Of a stretch of 8,337 bases of DNA, positions 1-5,418 are shown piece after piece. Below the pieces are notes generated by a model. It had not been told where the DNA came from. It worked only from the letters and a program-made list of their open reading frames with translations, and did not search any database. The position numbers were made by a program, and so were the translations under genes. This DNA is from Verrucomicrobiaceae bacterium. GTDB lineage: Bacteria > Verrucomicrobiota > Verrucomicrobiae > Verrucomicrobiales > Akkermansiaceae. Location: the NCBI GenBank assembly GCA_003820635.1, contig RPOS01000135.1, positions 1-8,337 of the forward strand, given 5' to 3'. Within the stretch, counting starts at the first letter, position 1. The number at the start of each line of letters is the position of its first letter.

Positions 1-156
1 ATTGTCTTTACGTTCTTTTAGTATTTTAGCCCACTTACATTCCTTGGCATTTACCGCCCAGTTTGCAGGCGGATTGGGGATTACTTTTTCTAAATCCCAA
101 AAATATTTTTGGAGGCGGTCAGCCTCCGATAAACGATGCCTTTGAGGTTTACTCAA
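1..156 (-). CDS. Unknown small protein, partial at left edge
   Basis: An open minus-strand frame runs off the left edge with no stop; 52 codons are visible. I place the start at a TTG (154-156) whose bases overlap the TAA of the preceding gene, so the two genes share 8 bases, a common phage arrangement. There is no ATG in the frame here and no strong ribosome binding site, so a start further upstream inside the neighbouring gene is possible. The peptide reads as an ordinary soluble, charged protein: a basic N-terminus (SKPQRHRLSEADRLQKYFWD), then a short stretch with Pro, Trp and Lys (IPNPPANWAVNAKECKW) ending in KILKERKDN. I do not recognise the family. It is likely the last visible gene of the minus-strand operon starting at 2462. 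The plus-strand frame at 63-323 is less protein-like and is treated as a shadow. Confidence 0.6.
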   Translation of the reverse strand, partial: MSKPQRHRLSEADRLQKYFWDLEKVIPNPPANWAVNAKECKWAKILKERKDN

Positions 157-415
157 AATCTTTGAAAGAACGGGAAGACGACGGGTCTGCCTTGCTACCA
201 AACTTTTGCATGATCTCATCCATTGATTCAATGCTTTCGCAACGCATCAAGATGTCAGAGATGGTGCCAATGGTTACGGCATGTTCAGAGCGTGCAGCAA
301 AAGCAAGGGCATCACGCAGGTGATTGACTGCCTGGTTGACTGAATCCTTCACCTGCGTCGAGAGTGCCATTTGCGATTCCGTTGGTTGTTTGGTCAGTAT
401 AAAGGTTGTTGTCAT
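149..415 (-). CDS. Unknown small acidic/helical protein, 88 aa
   Basis: Encodes 88 residues with no recognised domain. The sequence is mostly predicted helix: MALSTQVKDSVNQAVNHLRD, followed by an alanine-rich segment and a segment with regularly spaced Met, Ile and acidic residues (SDILMRCESIESMDEIMQ), ending in a Ser-rich charged tail. No membrane segment or signal peptide is visible. The ATG at 415 is preceded by GAGG seven bases upstream, the best ribosome binding site in this cluster, which argues for this start although it places about 104 bases inside the upstream gene. A second in-frame ATG (codon 16, at 370) would cut the overlap to 59 bases but has a weaker site. It lies in the minus-strand operon after the glycosyltransferase, and overlaps the next gene downstream by 8 bases. 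Function unknown. Confidence 0.7.
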   Translation of the reverse strand: MTTTFILTKQPTESQMALSTQVKDSVNQAVNHLRDALAFAARSEHAVTIGTISDILMRCESIESMDEIMQKFGSKADPSSSRSFKDFE

Positions 416-518
416 TTGCTTGCCTCGATAGCAATAAACTTTCTAGAAGTTTGTTGTGGTTTGCGACCAGGGACTTGCCCTCTTCTATCGCTTGTACATA
501 GTCTGGCAGCTTTTCCAT
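312..518 (-). CDS. Unknown small protein, 68 aa, overlapping the next gene
   Basis: Starts 43 bases after the glycosyltransferase stop on the same strand. The first 35 residues look like a plausible soluble helix (MEKLPDYVQAIEEGKSLVAN and then Leu/Ser-rich). The C-terminal half (TTNGIANGTLDAGEGFSQPG) is polar and low in hydrophobics, as expected of sequence read out of frame over another gene. The last 104 bases are shared with the 88-residue gene at 149-415. No clear ribosome binding site precedes the ATG. Either this is a real gene with a long overlap, or only its 5' part is meaningful. I do not recognise a family, and confidence is limited by the overlap. Confidence 0.5.
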   Translation of the reverse strand: MEKLPDYVQAIEEGKSLVANHNKLLESLLLSRQANDNNLYTDQTTNGIANGTLDAGEGFSQPGSQSPA

Positions 519-561
519 TTAAATCAAATACGGAGAACTTGAATAAACAATACGGTTTACT

Positions 562-1299
562 TTAGTTCCCAAGGTGGGTAAGAAGGATATTGTACAGCCC
601 AATGCAGCTGTACCCACGCATTGAAAACTCATAACAGATGTTAGTGGTGTCGCAGTCCCAGGACTCAGTCAACGGGTTGATGCCGGAGAAGCGGGCGCCT
701 TCCGCAAAAGGACGTGCGTAGTACACACAGAAACAATTGAAAGTTGCAGCTACGCCAAGGCGGGGTGGCATATCAAAAATACGTGGACCTTTGAAGATGT
801 CATCCTCAGCGGCAAGGCGTGTAGCCCAGCTGTCATAAATCCAACGATGACTTTGCACATCCATGGGATGCACACTGTAAGGAGAAGCAATGTCATCATC
901 AACCCAGAAGAGCTGGCTAATTTCTTCAGGGTCAAAATCAATGTCAGGTTCAATGAACACAACTTTGTTGTAGTACTTGAGCCCAACTTCTTGCTCAGCT
1001 TTCTCCAGGCATTCGTTGCGGGCCTCGGCTAGATACTTAACGCGATCCTCTGCACGCACTGATCCAAAGTAGGGCCAGTCTTTTTTGATGCATTGGATCC
1101 ATACATTGTTAAGTTCTTCTTTTAGTTCGGGCTCGATTGATTGCAGATACTCAACACTGCCATCGGTTGAATCGTTCTCAAACACAGATAGGTCAAATGT
1201 GATGCCAGGATTTTCATCCTTGAGGCAAAGGATCTGGTCCTTCCACCCAAACAGGAAAGGCTCCCTGTTGCGAATGATGCTACAAATCAATACCCGCAT
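562..1299 (-). CDS. Glycosyltransferase, GT-A fold, CAP59/CMT1 (GT69)-like
   Basis: A 245-residue protein predicted to transfer a sugar from a nucleotide donor onto a glycan or other acceptor in the cytoplasm. The start MRVLICSIIRNRE resembles the first beta-strand and loop of a GT-A fold. FENDSTDGS (residues 40-48) matches the conserved ExDS.DGT-type turn of these enzymes, and FIEPDIDF (115-122) is the likely metal/nucleotide-binding acidic motif, followed by WVDDD (132-136). The later segments FNCFCVYYARPF (188-199) and the terminal YNILLTHLGN resemble, from memory, the CAP59/CMT1 mannosyltransferase group found in fungi and in some phages and bacteria. There is no signal peptide or membrane segment. 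Its ATG overlaps the end of the ColD-like gene by 13 bases, with AAGG about ten bases upstream, so the two are probably co-translated. That suggests it may use the sugar made by the neighbours, which is inference. Family call fairly confident; donor and acceptor unknown. Confidence 0.8.
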   Translation of the reverse strand: MRVLICSIIRNREPFLFGWKDQILCLKDENPGITFDLSVFENDSTDGSVEYLQSIEPELKEELNNVWIQCIKKDWPYFGSVRAEDRVKYLAEARNECLEKAEQEVGLKYYNKVVFIEPDIDFDPEEISQLFWVDDDIASPYSVHPMDVQSHRWIYDSWATRLAAEDDIFKGPRIFDMPPRLGVAATFNCFCVYYARPFAEGARFSGINPLTESWDCDTTNICYEFSMRGYSCIGLYNILLTHLGN

Positions 1300-2462
1300 T
1301 GGTCCAGTGCCTTAGAAAGTTCTTTGATGTCAGCTTCTTTGATGAAGTGGTTGTTGCCAATGTAAAACGAATGGGTATGCATCCGCTCACTGTTGGGGAG
1401 GGCAATTAAAGAGTTGTAGTCTTCCATGAAGGGCTGACGTAGGAGGTTGCCCACCAAAAATGGACGTGTCTCAATACCAATCAACTGGAGAAACTTTTTA
1501 ATTTCTACGGCTGTTTTAGATTCTTTGCAATGAAACGGAAGTGTCATTGCACTGTTGCCGGTAGGTTCTGGCAGGGTATCGAACCAAGAGCGGCCAATCA
1601 TTTCTTCCCTGAACAGCGCATAGTTTTTATTGCGTTGTTCATTCCAGCTGTCAAGTTTTTTTAGTTGGACGCGTCCCAGGACTGCCCCTGTTTCTACGTT
1701 GCGGAAGTTGTAACCCTTGGTGGGGAACAGGAAGGTGGGATCAACATCCGGATATTTCTCTTGGATTTGGCTCCGGTAAGACGGCAGCATCTCACGCGAT
1801 AAACCGTGAGAACGCTTGGCACGCAACAGGTTGTAAAGACCTTCGTCCTGCACGCAAACCATTCCACCCTCAACGGTGGTCATGTGGTGGCCAAAGTAAA
1901 AGGAGAAGGTGGAGCCAATGCCTGTGTTGCCGACCTTCACATTTGTTTTGGCATCACGGGCACCGTGAGATTCACAGCAGTCTTCAATGATGGTCGCATT
2001 GGGCCACAGCTCTTTGATCCTGCCCATGTCATTGGAGATTCCCAAGACGTGCGTCAGGTAAACGATGTCAGGCTCTAGACCTTTTGAGGCAAGGTCCTGA
2101 GCTGACTCTTTGGTTGGGCTGTAGGTTTCATAGTCAATGTCATAGAAATATACGTTGTGATGTTGTTGACAAAAGGTCGAGATGTTAGTAGCCCAGTTGA
2201 TGGCTGGTGCAAAGATTGTCAGCTGTTTTTTGCCAGGGAAGTAATACTCGTGTACTGCGTCTAGCAGTAGAAAGTTGGCAACGGATCCGTTGGCTACATA
2301 CAGAGAGTGCGGCACCCCTTGCCATTCACTCCATTCGTTTTCAAACTGGCGGCACTCAGGACCGTTGGTGAATCGGTCGGAAGTCAGGATGAATTTTGCC
2401 AGCGTCAGGCGCTCCTTCCATCCAATTGTGTTTTGTTGGAGCGGCCAGTTGAACACCATCAT
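1287..2462 (-). CDS. PLP-dependent DegT/StrS-fold sugar enzyme, ColD-like 3-dehydratase (His for Lys)
   Basis: A 391-residue member of the DegT/DnrJ/EryC1/StrS family. Family motifs are visible: FTNGPECRQFE near the N-terminus, ANGSVAN (58-64) for phosphate binding, IIEDCCESHGA (158-168) with Asp161 as the likely PLP-ring contact, and FSFYFGHHMTTVEGG (186-200). In aminotransferases of this family the residue six positions before EGG's Glu is the Lys that forms the PLP Schiff base; here it is His192 (codon 1887-1889, CAC). A His at this place defines the dehydratases: ColD (GDP-4-keto-6-deoxy-D-mannose 3-dehydratase, about 388 residues, His188) and the RfbH/E1 enzymes. Length and lack of an obvious Fe-S cysteine cluster favour ColD. 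ColD uses PLP and glutamate to remove the 3-hydroxyl of Gmd's product, and gmd is the divergent neighbour. Family certain; 3-dehydratase rather than transaminase well supported; exact substrate inferred. Confidence 0.88.
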   Translation of the reverse strand: MMVFNWPLQQNTIGWKERLTLAKFILTSDRFTNGPECRQFENEWSEWQGVPHSLYVANGSVANFLLLDAVHEYYFPGKKQLTIFAPAINWATNISTFCQQHHNVYFYDIDYETYSPTKESAQDLASKGLEPDIVYLTHVLGISNDMGRIKELWPNATIIEDCCESHGARDAKTNVKVGNTGIGSTFSFYFGHHMTTVEGGMVCVQDEGLYNLLRAKRSHGLSREMLPSYRSQIQEKYPDVDPTFLFPTKGYNFRNVETGAVLGRVQLKKLDSWNEQRNKNYALFREEMIGRSWFDTLPEPTGNSAMTLPFHCKESKTAVEIKKFLQLIGIETRPFLVGNLLRQPFMEDYNSLIALPNSERMHTHSFYIGNNHFIKEADIKELSKALDQCGY

Positions 2463-2511
2463 GACTAAGCGTTGTTTTAATGGTTATACTTTAACCACGC
2501 AGATATGGCAA
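2463..2511. promoter_or_regulatory. Divergent intergenic region with candidate promoter
   Basis: The 49 bases between the divergent ColD-like gene and gmd must hold their control signals. On the plus strand TATACT (2485-2490) is a fair -10 box 21 bases before the gmd ATG, with ATGACT (2461-2466, 4 of 6 to TTGACA) 18 bases upstream as a weak -35. The -10 lies inside a 5-bp inverted repeat GGTTA-TACTT-TAACC (2482-2496), which could be an operator or chance. No clear minus-strand promoter is seen. Confidence 0.4.
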
Positions 2512-3534
2512 ATGAAACGCGCACTGATCACCGGTATTACTGGCCAAGACGGCTCGTATTTGGCACGCAACCTAATCGATAATGGCTACAAAGTTTGTGG
2601 TGTCGTCCGGAACCACACGCTACCCAACCATCTCGAGAAACTGAAATGGGCTTTTGGCGGGGAGCTGCCAGGGGATGTGTCGGTTGAATACTCGGATCTG
2701 ACTGATGCACCTTCCTTGACCAGGGTGATCCAGGACTTTGCGCCTGATGAGGTATACAACCTGGCTGCCCAAAGCCATGTGGGTGTTAGCTTTAAGTCGC
2801 CCGTCAGTACGGCAGCGGCAAACGCTATTGGTGTAATGAATGTTCTGGAGGCATGCAGAGCGGGGGCATCTAACCCACGTTTCTACCAGGCCTCTACCTC
2901 CGAGATGTTTGGGAAAGTCAAATCGTTTCCACAAGATGAAGAGACTGGTTTCTATCCCAGGAGTCCTTACGGTGTCGCCAAATTGTTTGGCTATTGGCTA
3001 ACCGTCAATTACCGCGAAAGCTACGACATGTTTGGTGCCAACGGCATCCTATTCAATCATGAAAGCCCCATCCGTGGTGATAACTTTGTAACCAAGAAGG
3101 TGACCAAAGGATTGGTTGCTGTAATGCGCAATAAAATTCCTGTGCTGGAGCTTGGGAACTTGGAAGCTAAACGCGACTGGGGGCACGCAAAAGATTATGT
3201 GGAAGCTATGCGGCTGATCCTCCAGCAAGAAACGCCCCAAGACTATGTGATCGCCACGGGTATCCAGCACAGCGTTCGACAGTTTTGTGAGATTGCTGCT
3301 GACTACCTAGCGCTGGAACTGGAGTGGCGAGGGGAAGGTGTCAATGAAATTGGGTACAGCCATAAGCTGGGCAAAACAGTCATTGCCATCAACCCACAGT
3401 TCTACCGTCCAGCTGAAGTCGACACTCTCCTGGGTGATTGCACCAAGGCGTATCGGGAGCTTGGTTGGGAACCGCGCATTGGCTTTGAAGACCTTGTGAA
3501 GGAAATGATTACCTACGATTTGGCAACCGTCTAA
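2512..3534 (+). CDS. gmd: GDP-mannose 4,6-dehydratase
   Basis: A 340-residue short-chain dehydrogenase/reductase of the extended type, converting GDP-D-mannose to GDP-4-keto-6-deoxy-D-mannose with tightly bound NADP, in the cytoplasm. The NADP-binding GITGQDG lies at residues 8-14; the catalytic set is Thr129 and Glu131 in ASTSEMFG, Tyr153 and Lys157 in RSPYGVAK, aligning with the Thr/Glu/Tyr/Lys set of E. coli Gmd at a constant offset of three. Diagnostic Gmd blocks follow: LFNHESPIRGDNFVTKK (180-196), LGNLEAKRDWGHAKDYV (214-230), and FYRPAEVDTLLGD (297-309). Length is normal for the family. I choose ATG 2512 because MKRALITGITGQDG is the canonical start; the frame stays open upstream (for example ATG 2461, adding 17 residues) but that extension is antisense to the neighbour. 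Its product is the ColD substrate. The 3' end overlaps the convergent small gene by 4 bases. Confidence 0.97.
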   Translation: MKRALITGITGQDGSYLARNLIDNGYKVCGVVRNHTLPNHLEKLKWAFGGELPGDVSVEYSDLTDAPSLTRVIQDFAPDEVYNLAAQSHVGVSFKSPVSTAAANAIGVMNVLEACRAGASNPRFYQASTSEMFGKVKSFPQDEETGFYPRSPYGVAKLFGYWLTVNYRESYDMFGANGILFNHESPIRGDNFVTKKVTKGLVAVMRNKIPVLELGNLEAKRDWGHAKDYVEAMRLILQQETPQDYVIATGIQHSVRQFCEIAADYLALELEWRGEGVNEIGYSHKLGKTVIAINPQFYRPAEVDTLLGDCTKAYRELGWEPRIGFEDLVKEMITYDLATV

Positions 3535-3731
3535 AGGTCAACGCGTAAGTAGGGCTCGCCTTCTTGGGTTAAACAATCCTCGAAGGCGTTTGCTTTTGCT
3601 GTGTCCACGTCATCAAAAGCCACACCATTCCTGCTGCGGTGCTCAAGCTTTATGAATGACTTGAGATCAATAAGTGGATCACAGTAATAGAAACGAGTAA
3701 TGTTGCAAGCCATGCCAAAAGCACAATCCAT
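3531..3731 (-). CDS. Unknown small protein, 66 aa
   Basis: A minus-strand frame whose stop overlaps the gmd stop tail to tail within the four bases CTAA. The 66 residues include three cysteines near the N-terminus (MDCAFGMACNITRFYYCD), then a mixed charged body (SFIKLEHRSRNGVAFDDVD) and a tail LTQEGEPYLRVDL. The composition is that of a small soluble domain with no membrane segment. I do not recognise it. The upstream bases contain only a weak purine stretch (AAGATTAA) before the ATG. It sits at the end of a short run of tiny minus-strand ORFs that begins at 3903, and 82 bases overlap the alternative frame at 3650-3826; probably only one of these two is fully real, and this one has the better start codon and soluble-protein composition. 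Confidence 0.55.
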   Translation of the reverse strand: MDCAFGMACNITRFYYCDPLIDLKSFIKLEHRSRNGVAFDDVDTAKANAFEDCLTQEGEPYLRVDL

Positions 3732-3826
3732 TTAATCTTGATGCAAGTCCAGGTAATTTGCAACAAAACGCCTAGGCAGGACAACCAACCCTCAATGCCC
3801 AGTCGGATTTTTGTTAGTGGATCCAA
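3650..3826 (-). CDS. Possible two-helix small membrane protein, 58 aa (alternative frame)
   Basis: A minus-strand frame starting at TTG (3824-3826) and ending at TAA (3650-3652). The frame stays open upstream to about 3886 without an ATG. It encodes two hydrophobic stretches, GWLSCLGVLLQITW (about 13-26) and KWIVLLAWLATLLVSITVIH (32-51), with KIK between them, so it would be a hairpin membrane protein with a short basic loop. Against it: a TTG start, no ribosome binding site, and overlap with the gene at 3531-3731 (82 bases) and with the 29-residue ORF at 3814-3903 (13 bases). If real, the size and topology would fit a small holin-like protein or an uncharacterised phage membrane protein; no family is recognised. 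Confidence 0.3.
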   Translation of the reverse strand: MDPLTKIRLGIEGWLSCLGVLLQITWTCIKIKWIVLLAWLATLLVSITVIHLLISSHS

Positions 3827-3903
3827 TGGGGTGCTAGCTGAATGATCGCTGCCACAAGCATAGCCAACAATATTGTCAAGACAACGAGTTTAAAATCTTC
3901 CAT
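3814..3903 (-). CDS. Possible single-span membrane microprotein, 29 aa
   Basis: ATG at 3901-3903, TAA at 3814-3816. The peptide has a short charged N-terminus (MEDFK), a continuous hydrophobic stretch of about 18 residues (LVVLTILLAMLVAAIIQL), and a short tail APHWIH. This is the shape of a one-helix membrane microprotein, common but poorly known in phage genomes. A candidate -10 box TACAAT lies 21 bases upstream (3925-3930 on the plus strand), and the ORF is the first on the minus strand after the divergent gap. There is no strong ribosome binding site, only AAG just before the ATG. At this length a chance ORF cannot be excluded; the uniform hydrophobicity is the main argument. Confidence 0.4.
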   Translation of the reverse strand: MEDFKLVVLTILLAMLVAAIIQLAPHWIH

Positions 3904-3950
3904 TCTTAGTTTGAAACCTGCTATATTGTAGCTAATATACAAAACCTGTA
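3904..3950. promoter_or_regulatory. Divergent promoter region with inverted and direct repeats
   Basis: The gap between the minus-strand microprotein and the plus-strand nuclease contains a perfect 6-bp inverted repeat TATATT-GTAGCT-AATATA (3922-3939), flanked on both sides by the direct repeat AAACCTG (3914-3920 and 3942-3948, 28 bases apart). On the plus strand TTGAAA (3911-3916, 5 of 6) and TAATAT (3933-3938, 4 of 6) are 16 bases apart, giving a plausible promoter with an almost leaderless transcript. On the minus strand TACAAT (3925-3930) is a possible -10. A regulator binding the repeats could control both directions; this is inference. Confidence 0.45.
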
Positions 3951-4805
3951 ATGGTTGCTAAACTGAATACATCAGATCCTTGGATTGATGCCAAGGACCA
4001 GCAACCAGAAATGATGCGGTCTATCAATAGGACCGCTGCCAGAATTACGCTTAACGGAAAACGTCATTACACGACGCCGTTACCCACTGGACCAGCGCCG
4101 TCCGTAACTACTATCATTAGTGAAACAGCTTCCGAAGCAAACAAACGGAAGCTCGAGATGTGGTCTAAGAATAATCCAGGTGTCAAAGAACAAGCAGCCG
4201 AGCGGGGCACTGCCATTCACTATGGTATGGAGCAGTACCTCAAAGGTAACAAGACTCCGGAAATCAAAGATGAATATTCGGACTTTTGGGCTGGCATGCC
4301 GGCGATTCTGGATCAATTCCAGGAAATCCTTTGGGCCGAGTCTCCGGTTCTGGATAAGTTTGACTTCACTATTGGTGCTGATGACGTTGCTCGCGTCTGG
4401 GGTTGTGACGGAGAAGGACGCGCTTGGGCTGGTGCTCCTGATATTATTGCTGTGGCTAACAATAAACTGACGCTTGCTGACCTAAAGACCAGCGTCAAAC
4501 CCTACAGTCGCAAGTGGCCTAAAGACTTAGAGAAGGGTACGCCTGAGTGGCGTGATCTCTTGGGTGGTCATCTGAAATTTAAAAAGACTTGCAAGCAGCT
4601 CGCTGCGTATGACATCGCTATTGAGCAGACCCTTGGCATGAGAGTACAACAGGCGGCAATCTTAGTGTCGACGCCTGTTCGTACTCAAGTCTTTAAGATT
4701 TCCAGGCGCTTCCTGGATTCCCTAAGAGAAGATTGGCTGAAGATCGTTGCCGAATACTACAGCCAAATTGAGAATTGCAATGTTTACGACCCAGATTTAA
4801 TTTAA
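3951..4805 (+). CDS. PD-(D/E)XK nuclease, RecB/Cas4-like phage exonuclease
   Basis: A 284-residue predicted DNA exonuclease of the PD-(D/E)XK superfamily, likely acting in phage recombination, repair or host DNA breakdown. Motifs appear in the usual order: PSVTTIISET (50-59), typical of the phage members; RGTAIH (85-90), the N-terminal helix motif with His90; the core GAPD (161-164) with Asp164 and LADLKTS (175-181) with Asp177 and Lys179 forming D...DxK; and KQLAAYDIA (215-223), giving the QxxxY motif with Gln216 and Tyr220. All catalytic residues are present. The length fits stand-alone exonucleases rather than full RecB, and no cysteine quartet typical of Fe-S Cas4 enzymes is visible. No good ribosome binding site precedes ATG 3951; with the promoter proposed just upstream, the leader would be only about 6 bases. 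The gene is convergent with the Pro/Ala/Lys-rich gene, 7 bases apart. Possible partners are the primase-helicase downstream and a single-strand annealing protein outside the window. Confidence 0.88.
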   Translation: MVAKLNTSDPWIDAKDQQPEMMRSINRTAARITLNGKRHYTTPLPTGPAPSVTTIISETASEANKRKLEMWSKNNPGVKEQAAERGTAIHYGMEQYLKGNKTPEIKDEYSDFWAGMPAILDQFQEILWAESPVLDKFDFTIGADDVARVWGCDGEGRAWAGAPDIIAVANNKLTLADLKTSVKPYSRKWPKDLEKGTPEWRDLLGGHLKFKKTCKQLAAYDIAIEQTLGMRVQQAAILVSTPVRTQVFKISRRFLDSLREDWLKIVAEYYSQIENCNVYDPDLI

Positions 4806-4812
4806 ATCCAGC

Positions 4813-5397
4813 TCAGCGCTTAGCCCCTGGTTTAGGCCTCTTGCCAATGCCAACGGTGCGACTACCGCCAATACCACCAGTGCGACTGCCAACATTTGCA
4901 TTGCCAAGCCCAATGGCTGCGCTGCCAAGACGATTTTGCAAGTTGCTAAAACTACCTGAATAACGCTTATCGTTATTCATTGCATTTTGTTGCGCAGGCG
5001 TATAAGTGCGTGGCGGACCGGCAAGGTCAAAAGAAGGAGTTGGAACGGGTGCAGGAGTAGGAGCGGGAGTAGGCCCGCGACCTGCTGGACGCTTTGTTTG
5101 TACTCCTTTAGGCAAAGGCCGAGAAGTTGCCTTGACTGGCCCTGTTGTTACCGAGCCGCGAGGAGTACCTCCTGCTCCGGTTTTACTAGCGGCGCGAGGA
5201 GTTGGGGCAGGTTTCTTGGGGGCTTGTGCTTTGGGAGCAGAAGGGGCGGCTTTACGAGGAGCTTGTGCTTTGGGAGCAGAAGCTGGTGTTTGTTTTGGGG
5301 TGCGCTCGGGTTTTGGCATTCCTTTCTTGCCGCTTGCTTTGTCGACAGCACTTTTTACAGACTTTTGGCGGTTGCTAACGCTACGATTGTCTTTCAT
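4813..5397 (-). CDS. Pro/Ala/Lys-rich basic low-complexity protein, 194 aa
   Basis: A strongly basic protein in three parts: a Lys/Ser-rich N-terminus (1-30), a central Pro/Ala/Lys region (31-122) containing two copies of a 13-residue unit beginning SAPKAQAP (40-65) and a PTPAPTPAPVPTP stretch (109-121), and a C-terminus with a more ordered middle (RTYTPAQQNAMNNDKRYSGS) and Gly/Arg repeats ending KRPKPGAKR. No membrane segment or catalytic motif is seen. Such composition is known from histone H1-like and other nucleic-acid-binding proteins and from disordered linkers of virion proteins; either would be a guess. A good -10 box precedes the start by 21 bases but there is no clear ribosome binding site. 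The plus strand of the same stretch is also open (4987-5433 and 5006-5419), as expected for a GC-rich repetitive gene, but those products are Arg/Cys- or Gly-rich and less protein-like. Confidence 0.75.
   Translation of the reverse strand: MKDNRSVSNRQKSVKSAVDKASGKKGMPKPERTPKQTPASAPKAQAPRKAAPSAPKAQAPKKPAPTPRAASKTGAGGTPRGSVTTGPVKATSRPLPKGVQTKRPAGRGPTPAPTPAPVPTPSFDLAGPPRTYTPAQQNAMNNDKRYSGSFSNLQNRLGSAAIGLGNANVGSRTGGIGGSRTVGIGKRPKPGAKR
5222..5282. repeat. Internal direct repeat, 22 bp perfect, period 39 bp
   Basis: A 22-base unit beginning GCTTGTGCTTTGG occurs identically at 5222-5243 and 5261-5282, 39 bases apart, so the repeat keeps frame and gives the 13-residue SAPKAQAP-type tandem unit in the minus-strand protein. 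The intervening bases differ slightly (RKAAP versus KKPAP). Identity at the DNA level suggests recent duplication or replication slippage. Confidence 0.85.
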
Positions 5398-5418
5398 GGT
5401 AACAAGACTTATAAACTA

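Noticed and set aside
111..127. Rho-independent terminator after the gene at 149-415
   Set aside because: The hairpin lies inside a well-formed open frame (1-156) and is followed on the minus strand by A's before T's rather than a direct T-run; kept only as an unusual structure.
1806..2078. Plus-strand frame of 90 codons
   Set aside because: Lies wholly antisense within the ColD-like gene, whose family motifs are unambiguous on the other strand.
2275..2511. 79-residue N-terminal extension of gmd in the same frame
   Set aside because: It is antisense to the 5' end of the ColD-like gene, has no Gmd similarity, and the canonical MKRALITGITGQDG start lies at 2512. A 17-residue extension from ATG 2461 is possible but not favoured.
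3951..4805. Cas4 as part of a CRISPR system
   Set aside because: No Fe-S cysteine pattern, no cas1/cas2 or repeats nearby; the PSVTTI and RGTAIH motifs fit stand-alone phage exonucleases better.
5222..5282. Direct repeats as a CRISPR-like or iteron array
   Set aside because: Only two copies, in frame, encoding a tandem peptide unit within a low-complexity gene; no spacers or AT-rich origin context.
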